Positions 36,216 to 48,079 of a stretch of 64,000 bases of DNA are shown here, one piece after another. The translations under genes were made by a program, and so were the position numbers. Source of the DNA: Sitta carolinensis (Eukaryota > Chordata > Aves > Passeriformes > Sittidae); the NCBI GenBank assembly GCA_032173965.1, contig CM063284.1, positions 104,718,410 to 104,782,409 of the forward strand, given 5' to 3'. Under the pieces are notes generated by a model, which saw only the letters and a program-made list of their open reading frames with translations, did not search any database and was not told where the DNA came from. The stretch's first letter is position 1. Each line of letters begins with the position of its first letter.

Positions 36216-39200
36216 AACACTGGAGAATGTGGGGCATAGATCCTTCTACCTGTCTCATGTAAGTAACTGCTCAGCCATTTGAAGTAATTCCCCCTCATTC
36301 TTAATTCAGGACTTTTCCTGTGACTGCTGACAATTTACAAATAAAAGTCAATCCTGTTTTCTGGGTCCATAGTTGTTATCTCTTCCAGTATCATTCCAAT
36401 CATGATACTAGAATGACTGCAGAGACTTTTTATTTCATGTGGGAGTATTAAGTGTCCACGCTCCCGTAAAAGATCTTTTTATTTAATTGCAAAGATGATA
36501 TTATTGGAAATAAAATGTATGCTGAATGCTCCACAGCACTTAATCAGTGCAAAGATCCCACAGCTGTCCATATTTACACTTCAGGGTGATACTCCTGAAG
36601 AGTCCCTTCTTCACAGGAAGGTTATAATAGCTCATAAAACATGTTTGTCAGGTGTCAGCTATTAAATAGTCACTTGATGGCTCTTCTCTTTTACACAGAC
36701 CTGTCATATTTTTTAATATTGTCTCCACAAGGTGGTAGAAGTGGGTAATTAATTCCACAGCATGTAACATTCATAGTTTGATTGCTTTCCCTTTTACTCT
36801 GGTGATGAAAATATTGCTTAGTCCTTTATTTTATGGATTTTTCTAAATATGCCAAATTTTCTTATAAATATCTTAATAACGATCAGCATTTAATTTGTCT
36901 TTTTTGTCATATTTTGTTGTAAACAGTTTTTCATTTAATTAATCTCATCAATTTTTCCTCAGCTCCCTTTAATGTTGACTTTTCTAAGACTTTTATTTGC
37001 TGTTCAATTGTATGGTAAAGCATGATGCATAATGGCTTGAAGGCAAGGTCGGGTCACTTGGAATTCATGAATCAAACTCTTTATGGGTAGATCTTCAATG
37101 AAATACCAAGTGGTAAAGCCACCAAAAGGGAGACCAAGCCAAAACTGTCAACGGGAATGACTCATTCTATAATGCACACTTCAGAATATTCCATGCTGTT
37201 GCAAACTGTCACGGTGAAATAGCGGAAGAAAAACACTTCTTGTTGTTTCCTTTGTGTTGCTGAGATTTTAATGGGCATCTGAATCCTTGCTGTCTAGTGG
37301 GAGGACATCTTTCACTCCATGTGTTCATGCTTCCTCTGTGATGAGCCTTATCATTACTCTCCATAAATGTGTAGACTCTATTTTTGTGTACCATTACCAT
37401 ATATTTTCAGTCTGTTTAGATAAACTTGTGATATAAATACAGAGATCACTGTTATAGGATTTAATTAAATTAAATTTTAATTAAATTTCCTAAAAAGAAA
37501 ATACTTATATGGATGGCAAGGCAACATTTGTGATTTCAAGTCTTCTCTCATATCAATTTTAATCTATTTTAAGTCTCTCATTTTCTCTGGAGTTATGATT
37601 TATATGCTTGAGAACGGTAGAATACAGTATATTTTCACAGATGAAATCTTCTTTTTTTTGGCTGCATATCAAATCTGGATATTTAATTTAGGATATACAC
37701 ATTCAGGGCTTGCCATCAAAATAAGCTTTTTTATTACATGACTTTTAAAGCCAAAATTTTGTTTATTTTTAAAGTTTTTAAATAAATATGGCTGAATTAA
37801 GACTGTCAATTTTCAGTTGTGGAAAATTTGAGTGATTTTGCAGTTCTAAACTAAAGAAATATTAATTCAGATTGCCAGTACTCTTGAAACCTAATCTATG
37901 ATCAGACACCAGTCTTGTCCAATCTGTCTGCTTTGTCTTTTGAGACAATTAATTAATGAATAGAAAGAAAGTATTTCGAGTACTGCTGAGAAAAGAGTTT
38001 CTAAGTTGAAGAAAATATTTCACTTTTTCTTATAACCTTCACATGACATTCAGCAAAACCATCATAATCAGTTAAATATGTTACCTTTCCTAAAGTCTGA
38101 AAAAAACCACTCATAGTCTGCAGAGCCATAGAACATTAGCTTCAAGAAAATAATAAAAAAATATACTATTTTCCTTTCAAATCAGGTGCTTGTAAGTGCA
38201 GGTTATAAGTATATACAGCTTTGTGACACAGAAACTGAAGATTTGAAAAGTCGAGCACATCTCCCAGGTTGTAAGCACTGTCTAGGCTCTTTTTCATGCA
38301 TGTCTCAGAAATCTTGAATGAAAAAATGTTTTTTAACTCTGAAAAAAGGATCAATTAAGAGAAATAATTTTTCACACCTCTTAGTCCCTCTTCAAACTGA
38401 AAGGCAAACCATTTAATCTGGAACAGAATACAATTCTTTAATGAAGATGCCAGTGGAATGAATGAGCATTCAATGCAGCAAGTTCTGTTCATCTAAATTT
38501 TTAAAATGTCATTCCTAAATCTTGCAGAAGGACTTGTTGAGGGAAGTTACTGGTGTGTGGATCACAGGTTGTCATTTATCTGTCTATCTGGTCTGTCTCT
38601 TAATGTACATGTTCAGGAAATGGGAATCAAAACTTCTGCATATTATTCTGCTGTTGACGATAATCAGTGTCTGAGGTGCCTTTGATATTTTAAATTTTGC
38701 CGGAGATTTGTACATGATTGGTCAATTGTTAGAACCTGGAGCATCAATCTTATCAAGGCTCTAAGATCTATCCAAATAAAAGTACACTATAAATGCAAAG
38801 CTATTCCATAGGCGCTTTAAACAATATTAAAAAATCACTCTAAATTCCAGGTGAGTAATGCACCTTGACTCATAATGACCAAAAAATAATTTCATCTTGG
38901 AGGCTGTAAGGAAAGTAAGATCACAGGCTACCTTGTTATAAATAGCAAGGAAGAATTAGGAACATCTATCTTGACTACTGCAGGTATAGACTCCTAACAG
39001 TAACATTTGCAAAGACAATTAAATAATGTTCATTTGCAGTAAGGGATTTAATTAGTGCTTCTTACCATGATTGGAGAATAGTCTGTCCCACGTAGTGAAC
39101 TTTTCTTATCTTTTAGAAAACTTATGAATTGAATAATGAGAAGATTGCACGTAAATGTAATTAATTTAATCCCCCAGAATGTTTTTTAAGTTACTGTGTG

Positions 39201-39466
39201 GGCAAGAACAGGAGGGCTGAAATTGGTCTTTGGGTAGATGATGGAATGAAATAAGTATTTCATAAAGAGAGTAACATGACAAACTCGTGATAGTATTACG
39301 TGGAAACTCAGATTCAAGTACATCTGTATTGAATACTTCCTTCACTAGTTTTGGCCTTCAAAAGTGGATATAAATTATTACAGTCTTCATCAGTCCTGCC
39401 ATCTAAAACTCTTCAGTCCCCACAGAATGCCTTGTAAGAAAAGTACACTCAGGTTAGATAGATTTG
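36216..39466. other. Unique AT-rich non-genic DNA
   Basis: No gene or recognisable transposon. An AT-rich self-complementary stretch built on TTTAATTAAA lies at about 37460-37489. Confidence 0.6.
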
Positions 39467-40069
39467 TGTTCTGGTTTTGGCTTGGACAGAGTTCATTTTC
39501 TTTTTGGTAGCTGGTAGTGTTGTGGTTTGGGTTTAGTATGAGAATAATGTTGAAAACATATGAATGTTTCAGCTCTTGCCTAGAGTTTGCCTGAAGTCAA
39601 AGATTTTTCAGTGTCCCATGAACTTCCAGTGAGGAGCTGCATAAAAAGCCATGAGGGAAGCATGGCCAGCACATGGCCTGAACTGGCTAAAGGAATTTTC
39701 CATACCATAGAATGTTGTGCCAAATATATAAGCTGGGGGAGTTACCTGGAAGAGGGTTGAAGAGGGGATGGGCTAGATATCGGTCAGTGGGTGGTGAGCA
39801 GTTCTGTGCATCACTTGTTTCTCTTGGGTTCTGTTATTCTCTCTCCCTCTCCTTGCAATTACGATTATTATTATTATTAATATAAGTAAATACACAACAA
39901 GAACAACAACAATAATAATAACAATAATTTGTTTCTATTATTAAATTGTTCTTTTCTCAAAAACAAGTCTTACCTTTCCTTTCTGATTCTCCTCCCCAGT
40001 GTGCCGGGATGGGGGAATGAGTGAGCAGCTGCATGGTACTTAATTGCCAGCTGGGGTCAAACCACAGCA
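39467..40069 (+). mobile_element. Endogenous retrovirus solo LTR, copy B
   Basis: Same family and orientation as 7328-8005, but with intact termini: it begins TGTTCTGGTTTTGG and ends CAAACCACAGCA. In order it shows GTGAGGAGCTGCA near 39632, a TATA-like ATATATAAG (about 39724-39732), GGTCAGTGGGTGGTGAG near 39782, a short pyrimidine run, an ATT/AAC-type simple repeat, TATTAAATTG as a likely poly(A) signal near 39949, and TGGGGTCAAACC before the end. Flanks are ATTTG (39462-39466) and ATTAC (40070-40074), matching at only three of five positions, so the target duplication is decayed or absent. No internal retroviral genes flank it. Confidence 0.8.
39863..39932 (+). repeat. Compound ATT/AAC/AAT trinucleotide repeat inside LTR copy B
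   Basis: Runs of ATT, then AACAAGAAC, then AATAATAAT lie between the LTR TATA box and its ATTAAA signal. They occupy the same place as the (TTTTA)n tract in LTR copy A. Confidence 0.85.
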
Positions 40070-42000
40070 ATTACTTCGGGCAAAGAGTTTTGAAGAACGT
40101 TTGTTCTTGTGAAAGAGAAATGTCCTTAATTTCCAATTTTAATTCTTATGGGACATTTAGCAGCTTTTAATCTGAGTTATATTAAACCATGGCTTATTTT
40201 CCATTCTAAAGAACTATCACCAAATAAAATCAGCTGATCACTAAAAGAAGTTTTGGTGAGCATTTATGAGCTACAGGCATGAACTTCATCAGTATCATAC
40301 CATTATGTTTGCTCAAACACTGCTCTGAAGACCGTGTATTTTTTGACCACTGGAACTGTAAAAATTGAAAATATTTTCTATACTAAAGACAACAGAAGTT
40401 CATAAAAAAGGAGGCATATAAGTAGAAATGCTAATAGGAACTTCCATTTTAATTTCAAATATTTTTCCTATTCAATGGCTTAAAAATGAAGGATGAAATA
40501 TTAGAGAATCTTTTAGAAGAAATCAGCATAGACAGCCCCATTTTTATGAATGCACTCAGAGTTTTATAGAGAGGTGCAGATATGTTTTGAGTAGAGCTGT
40601 TGAGCTCTTGGGTATTGCACATATTCAGTGTGCGTTGCTGCCTCCCAGTTTGAACTGGGAGTCCTGTGGTATGTTGTGTACAGAATGAAGAAGAAGCTGG
40701 TTGCTAGGGAATTCAATTTACCTCTATTCACGTTGTTATAGTGCCTGCCATAAAGATGTTTCCTCACTTGAATATAGTTGGAGAAGACAAACAAATAAAT
40801 AAAATGCTTGGGTGTTCCTCACCTCAGTGGCCAAACTGGACTTCCAGGTAAACAGTGGTGGAGATCGGAAAATGCAGCACCTGCTTCACGGCAGCAGTTT
40901 TTCCAACTTCAGAATTCTTATCATTTTTCAGAGCTCAAATATTTTTCTGAGGGGAAGAAGTTGGCCTTTTCAGTTACAAAATATCCATTTATTTGGTAAG
41001 GAACTTTAAAACCTGTGCTTTTTTTCATGACTAAAAATAGTCACTTGCCACTAGTGATGCCCTTGCTGGAAGTGACTAGGAAGTGACAATAATTACTGGC
41101 CAAAGTAAATCATCAGCCTGCTTTTAAGAATGTTCCCTTCAACATACAAAGAAAACAAGTAATTCACAAGGACTCTGTGTGAAGATATTCTTACATTGAA
41201 ATGTCACCTAATAATTTAAATATGAGTGATAACATTTTGTTTACTACATTGGGTCAAAAGCATTTGCCTTTGGTCAGTGATAAATTGATCAGTCCTACAC
41301 ACAGGGAAAGTATCTCACACATTAAACCAAGCTATACTGAATATGTGGCAAATCTATGGGTTTGCAATATCAATAACAGTGAAAATGTAATCATTTTCTC
41401 ATCAGGTTTTCTCTATTTTCTGCACTTTAAAAATCTATTCTCACACACTGAAAGCTATATGGTAATTGAATCCAATAAACTATTCAATCTTTTTTTTTTA
41501 CTACAACACCATGACTCTGGGAAGAAAAGTCTGAGAAATCTAATTGAAATTGTCACTGATTTTATTGAAAAGAAAAACCTCCTGTTTTTATGATGCCTAA
41601 TAATGGCTTGCATGAGTCTGTATTTTTAATAAATTTTGGACTACAAAGGAAAATTCACATGAATACTTGAGGAAATACTGGAGCCAAAACTGAGAAAAGC
41701 TTTTCTTTACATACATGCTTAAAATTCACCAAGCAAAATGTCATTTGTATTTCAGCTGATGAAAACAGTACTTTTTTCATTTTTTTCCGCTTCCAAAACT
41801 TTGGTTACTGTCTGAATTTCTTAAGAAATTTTTTTTAAGCTTTGCTGTAGCATTCGGTATCAGTAATTCAATGTTGCTCTGTTTCTGTTGTTTGAGTTTT
41901 CTGGTATCCATATATGATGCTTTATCAGAAGTCAATTTCAGCTGTGAGAATACATCCTCTGGAAAGAATGTTCAATGTAATACTACCAATTTTTAATTGG
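40070..42000. other. Unique AT-rich non-genic DNA
   Basis: No gene is supported. A 130-codon + strand frame (41201-41593) is the second longest in the window. It has no recognisable domain, is AT-rich in codon use and is within chance length. A 9-bp-arm inverted repeat, CTCCCAGTT/AACTGGGAG with a 2-nt spacer, lies at 40642-40661. Confidence 0.6.
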
Positions 42001-42174
42001 AATAATAGAATATCCACAAGGATCATCGAAGTCTAAGTCCTGGCCCTGCACAAGACAACCCCAAGAATCAGAGCATGTGCCTGAGAGCATTGTCCAAACA
42101 CTTCTTGAACTTTGTCAGGCTTGGTGCTGTGACCCCTGCCCCTCGGAGCCTGTTGCAGTGCACAGTCACCCTCA
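42001..42174 (-). mobile_element. CR1 LINE 3' fragment, - strand
   Basis: On the + strand it starts AATAATAGAATATCC, a decayed CR1 3' repeat, then reads AAGGATCATCGAAGTC, TCCTGGCCCTGCACAAGACA, GTGCCTGAGAGCATTGTCCA, TTCTTGAACTTTGTCAGG, CTTGGTGCTGTGACC and GGAGCCTGTTGCAGTG. It is the same subfamily as 33995-34160 and runs slightly further. Confidence 0.85.
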
Positions 42175-44630
42175 ATGCACTTGCCTATCTACCAAGAGCC
42201 TAAAATATGCTATACACCTAATATAATTGTTATATTACCCAATAGCCTTCTGGTAACTAGGTTATTGTTTTTCCAGGGTTACAATTATGTTTTCAAAAGG
42301 ATAAAGAAACTGGAAGTTCTCCTGTCCGGTGTGGAGGAAGGGAAGTGGAAAATTCCCCTCTGCACCACTTTCCTGAAATCAGAGTCCTGACTGTAAATAC
42401 CCATGTTTTGAGGCACTACACCTGATCTAACCTTCTCAATTCAAAACCCTCTTTTTGCCCTACAGATGTCTCAAGAACCTCCAGCCTTGCATGCAGCAGT
42501 AAATCACTCTTTCAACCAAACAATAGTTAGACTAGATTAGGCCTTGTTGAAAAAGGTGTGAGGATATGGTTTTAGTTATCCCCAAAGGACAAGAAAGTAA
42601 CAAGAGAGGATCATCTCATGCTCAAGTGATCCAAATCAAAGTTAAATAACAGCAAGCCTTTCAACAAGTGAAACAAGTTGCAGTGCAGCAGTGACCCTGT
42701 GCCATATCTGAGATGCTGGTAGAGTACAAAATATCCTGCAGGTTGCTGACGGAATCTGAAGACAATCACTGGGATTTGAAGCCGCAGATAATGGGGATGA
42801 GAAGCTAGCCACACAGCCCAAAAGAAAGATATCTGCAACACCTGTGCCGGAGTCCCTAAAGCAACTGAAATACAAGGAACAGAATAACAACTTTAGTTAC
42901 TGACCCAATTGCCAGGACTACTCTGGATGTCCATATCAGCTCCTGGATGCCAGCCAATGCTGTGTGGGAATGAATTAAACAATAGAAAAAATGCAGATGG
43001 AAATATTTGGGTAACCCATCTGAGCCACCAAGATCAAGGTCAAAAAAAGACATCATGACATACCAAATCTGTTTTGCTGTGCTTAGAGGACTGCTATGTG
43101 CTACATGTAGTGCCAGCATATGCCATCCACCCACAAACACTTCTGCTACCATGACTCTCACAACAGACTGCTGGAAAATGAGTGGTGAGATGATTTTCAG
43201 TAGGGCAGGTGTACAAAAATACTTGTGTAACAGCCTATGGGCAAGGCACTAGATGGCAAGCAGTGTTTTCACAAAAGACCTAATCTTTACTCTGGTGGTC
43301 AACAGCACTGAGAATGATAAAGGATGCTGCAAGTAACTAGACAACTGTAACTATGTGAATAGTGCCACTTTTGTAGTGAGTAATTTTACTTGGACAAGTT
43401 CTCATACTAATGGCATTAACAATCAGTTCAGATATTTAGATCTGGAGGATGTCTCAATGTGTATATATAGTTTCACAAACAGAAATACATGGAGTTAATA
43501 TATATGGATATTTATGGGCATGTTAACAGAACAAAAGGAGGAAGTATGAAGTATAGCAGTTCACACAAGTTAGGTCCTGTTGACATGCTGTTAACATATG
43601 GACTTTAGTTAACTCAACTGGATAAGGGAGTAACTTACTTTTTAAGGATAGAAGAGAGTAAGCTTGTTGTGTAGTCTTTGAGAAAAGCAGATTGAGAGCC
43701 CCAAGCAATGGTGACAGATTTGGGCACTGCACAAATTTTAATGAGACAACCAAGAATTTGATTTTGTCTATCAAATGAGATAACTGATGGTCATCAGGTT
43801 ATCATCAGGAGAGGACCCAAAGAACTCCAAGCCTGGATAAGGTCTCTGCATAGCATAGCTAGAACCTAGCCTAACTCAGCCAACTTGTTTCCTGGACAAC
43901 GCCATCCCACTTGCAAAGCAGAGAAATACAATAATTTGTAACATTGCATTTATCTGTGCTTAAGTTGTTTTTGTATCCAGTTCCAGTTAGACACTGCTTT
44001 ATCATGTGGTTTTAAACCACAAAAAGAGGATTCCACATTTCCCAGTAGATGGTTGCACCTGTTCACCAATGCATCCAACATTTAACCTTTCATCTCAGAC
44101 CTATCAGCTGGCTAGCAGGCAAACACAAGCTTTTCACATTATTGCCTCAGAGATTTCTTATTCTCTATTTCATTCTGATTTTAGGTTTGTCCTGACAAGA
44201 GATGCTTCATTCAATTTCGAATCCCTTCCCTTCTAAGCCCTCCGTTATCCTGGAGACCTCAAGCTCTACAGCTGTGAAGCTCACTCTGGCTCCTTCCAAG
44301 CCTTATCCAAATCTCCATGTCTCTATTTGACTTGCCCAGTCACCCAATAACTTTCAGTTCTCTACATTTCTGCAATTCTTCACTCCTCATTTTCATTCTT
44401 CACACTGTGGCCTGATTTGACATGGTCCTTATCTGGCTATTCTCGTTCAGTCTATCCAAAAATCCCTCCTCTGTTCTCCCTGGTCAACTGCATCATTTTA
44501 GCTTGGCTGCTGCAGCCTGATGAAACTTTCCATCCCTCTGCCTCTTCCCATCCATTCTAACAATGGATCCAGATCTGAGTGCTACTTAAAACACTAAATG
44601 TAGGCATCACTTAATCCAAATCTATTCTAT

Positions 44631-44671
44631 CAATCTAATCTAATCTAGTCTAATCTAATCTATCTATCCAT
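44631..44671 (+). repeat. (ATCTA)n / (TCTAA)n short tandem repeat
   Basis: About seven pentanucleotide TCTAA-type units with one TCTAG variant pass into TCTA units at the 3' edge. Confidence 0.9.
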
Positions 44672-44710
44672 GTCTACTTCATTGTCTGGAAAAATAACTT
44701 TGATGAAGAA

Positions 44711-44747
44711 GGAAAAATTAAAAAGGAAAAATTAAAAAAGGAAAAGT
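44711..44747 (+). repeat. Three tandem ~15-bp GGAAAAATTAAAAA units
   Basis: Two full GGAAAAATTAAAAA units and a partial third (GGAAAAG) lie side by side. This is purine-rich low-complexity DNA. Confidence 0.85.
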
Positions 44748-47700
44748 AAGTTAAACAATATACAAACAGTAGGTTTATATTATCACAGCAGCTTTTGAAG
44801 CACTGCTTTGTGTTCTAGCTTTAGAAGAAGAACAGTATAAAATTATTGTGGCATGCCCATTCTGGTGGAAAAGAGGATGAGAGCAAACCTGTGCCCCCCA
44901 GAAAACTGTGGCTGACAGAAATCAAGTTAGCATTTTAATAGATAGCACTGAGAAATAATGAAAATTTCTTTTTGTTTATGGTGAATGCTTCAAATTTAAG
45001 GTTTCAGTTTAGATGTGTTCAAACTGAAGTAAGGAAAAACACTAACAGAGCTTCTTTGGGCTCCTTTCCTTCAAAGAATAATAGAAAAAAGTGAACTGAA
45101 TGAAAAGCAAGTCTTTGAAAGAGCTGTGTTTCTTTCAGAAGAACTAGAAACTTTTGACCAGTTAATCTGAATTATCTGTGATAGGTGATCAGGAATACAT
45201 AAAATTGATCTCTTGATTTAAAGTTTTTCTAACCTGAGGATGGAGAAAGGTAACTAAGTCCCCGTAAAACTTCTTTTATTAACAATAACTGATAATTTTG
45301 ATTGAGGATTTGGCAGGAAATTCCTGCTTTAAGAATGAATATCACTTATTCGTTGACACTCAGAAGTACAAGTAGATTTGCCAATGCAGTATTTTATTCC
45401 AGGACAATTGAGTCATCCACCACATAGCCAATATATTTGCTAAGAGTTACACAAGTGGCCTTGGAAAAAAATGGAATATCTAGGCCTTATGCATCTCAAT
45501 GAAGGAAGCAGATTGTCATAACAACTTTGAAAATGCCATTCTTTTTCAGTCACAATTAATTTTAGCCCAGCACAGGCACTTCACAGAACCGAAAACCAGA
45601 AATTCAACAATAAAACTGAAGGCGATTGCTAAAAGGTGCAGGTTATGGACTCTCTACATCTAGCATTCTGCAACAGTCCTCACTCTGGGCATGAAAGAAC
45701 AAAAGCCAGAGAAGACAGAAAATGAAGCCCATGAAAAAGACTTATTCATTGTACATTGTGGAGAATTTGAATAGTGTTCCTTCAAAGGTAAGCTGTCAAT
45801 ATTACAGGAGGGTCTCAACTAATTAACAACAATTAATGGAATTAAAGAGCATACTCAAGTGCTTTGCTGAATTGAAGCGTAAATAATGGTAACAAGCTAA
45901 TCCTGTGTATGTACTGCTTGCTTCTTTTTGAGTGAACAAATTCTTCTGTATCATTCAGAGACCTTATCACAGTGCTTGGCTTTTGTGTGGCTTTCCCTAA
46001 GCAGCAAGGACAGAGAGACCAGCCAGTGGCCTAAAGATATTACAGACTAACGCTTCCTCCATTTTAGAAGTGGACAATCATAAAGATCTTTAATGATAAA
46101 GTGTGGATCAGTATTAGTTTCTTTACATAGAAAGTTTATTTAATCTATATGTGTTACTTACAGAGCAGACAACGTGCACAATTACAAACATGTAAGTAAT
46201 ATTAAAATTGCTTTGGATTAAAAAAAATTTCAGTTTTCCTTTTCCTTCTTTGTCATCTACTGTTTCATTTTCTTTCCCTCAGCCATATCATCTCAGTCTA
46301 GAGCCAAATAATGTTCCTTAAGTGGAAATAGGAGATTCTGCCAAGAATTTCTCAGTGTAAAATCCCCTTTCCATATTATCAAGACTCATGGCAAATAATT
46401 TTTTCTCAGTTGGAGTGTTATCTGCTTTGGCTGAGAAGTGAGTTTGAAAGAAACAAGGTGTGAAAAAATGTCACTCTTTGTTTCGTCCAGGGTGTATCAT
46501 CTGTCATGTGTATTGCTATTATTTATTTAGCTGGACTGAGCAGCAGTTTGTTTTTATTTCATCTCTTTGACTTTTGACTTTGCTTCTCCGTAAGTCCTTT
46601 TGTCTCCCCTCTTCGTCAGCTTTGTCCTGTGTGAATGGACTGCCAACATATGTGGGTATCATGGTGTACCCTGTTTTTGTTTTGGCTCTTACAGGCTCAA
46701 AAAGGCAAGATGAAACAAGGTGGAGGAGAAACACTTTCTGTTCCTGACTTGTAGAAAGACAGGTCTTGAAAGTGTCTTTAATTTTTAAGAATATTGCTAG
46801 ATAGAAAGCATATTATTCTTTCTGAGTAATAAACTCTCTGCTTATTACAGAATAGATTTCATCAGAAGATCACAAAATACCTCTCAAACCAAATTAACAT
46901 CATTACCTTATTTTCATGAAACCCTGATTATTGAAGAGATTTATCTGCAGTGACTCATCAAGTATGAGGAACTGCAAATGAGACCAAGATATTTTTGAAA
47001 GATGTGCCTGACCACTGTAGCTAAGAATATTAATTCTTTAAAAGATGTTTCAAACATTTTACTTTTTGGAAAATTACTCTTGATTTCCTTATCTTCACTG
47101 AGAGGTCTTCCCAGTCAGAATGAAAGGTAAGGCATGTGTACTGTACCATGGACAAGCCCACCCCTGACTAGACCAAACAGAAGCTCTGCAGAAATGTGGT
47201 GGGGCTATAGGAAAGGGGCTGTAGATAAGGTTCTTGTTGCTAAATATGGACTAGTCATGCTTATCTTCAAATGCATGTTCTGTCTCTGCGAGGTGGTCTC
47301 ACAACAATGTGTAGTCCTTCCATTTGGCTGTACTACAAAGGGACTTCAGGTAGTGTGTGCCATCACTTTTCTGTGAATTCTGTTCTCTTGTACCACATGT
47401 GTGTTTCTACCTAAATCATTCCTTCACAAATTAACTTTTATCTTAAAATATGTTTTCTCAAAATACTGATCAAGTTGATATAAGTTATATGTTTTAGGAT
47501 AGTTATAGAACCAAAGTAACCGAAGAGAAAGTAAACAACAAATAAAGATAATTTATTATGTAATAATTTGCTCCCATTTGTACATGAATTGAAATTCAAT
47601 GTATTGACTTGAATTCATAGGGAAAGTGTCTTTTGTGGGTAAACAGTAATGTTTGTGACAACATGTTTCTGCAGCAGGACAATTAATATTTATACAAGAT

Positions 47701-48046
47701 GGATACTTTTGCATAAGTGGATACTATTATCTTTACATGTGCACCAAAAAATTTAGAAAATTAAATTTTTTAACATAAGAAGTTTATCTTAAATGCCTTA
47801 AATCAGTTGATCATGAAACTCTGGGAAACAGAGAAAGCAAAAGATGACACCTTCACACAAGACACAAGATGAGTTCAATGTATAAATATGTGATTTTTAT
47901 GTGATATGCGATATTTTCTGCTAATAAGCAGTTAATGCAATCAGGCAACAGGCCGTGTTGAAGCTACCCTAGGACTGCTAAGGTGTTTCATTTCAACCTG
48001 TTCTCAATTACAGCAAAAACTCCAGGATCAAACAAACACTGATATT

Positions 48047-48079
48047 TTTTTATTTATTTATTTATTTATTTATTTATTA
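48047..48079 (+). repeat. (TTTA)n microsatellite
   Basis: About eight TTTA units flanked by T runs on both sides. Confidence 0.95.

Larger units (their letters stand above)
42175..48046. other. Unique non-genic DNA with small simple repeats
   Basis: No gene is supported. A - strand frame of 101 codons (42856-43161) overlaps others on both strands at 42611-43252. The block is less AT-rich and simply poor in stops. The + strand is pyrimidine-rich from about 44160 to 44660. Two small repeats follow it and are listed separately. Confidence 0.6.

Noticed and set aside
41201..41593. 130-codon + strand frame as a coding exon
   Set aside because: It is AT-driven with no recognised domain and no splice or regulatory context, and its length is compatible with chance.
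42611..43252. Cluster of - strand frames (76, 82 and 101 codons) as a processed pseudogene
   Set aside because: The frames overlap in different phases, no recognisable protein appears, and there is no poly-A tail or flanking duplication.
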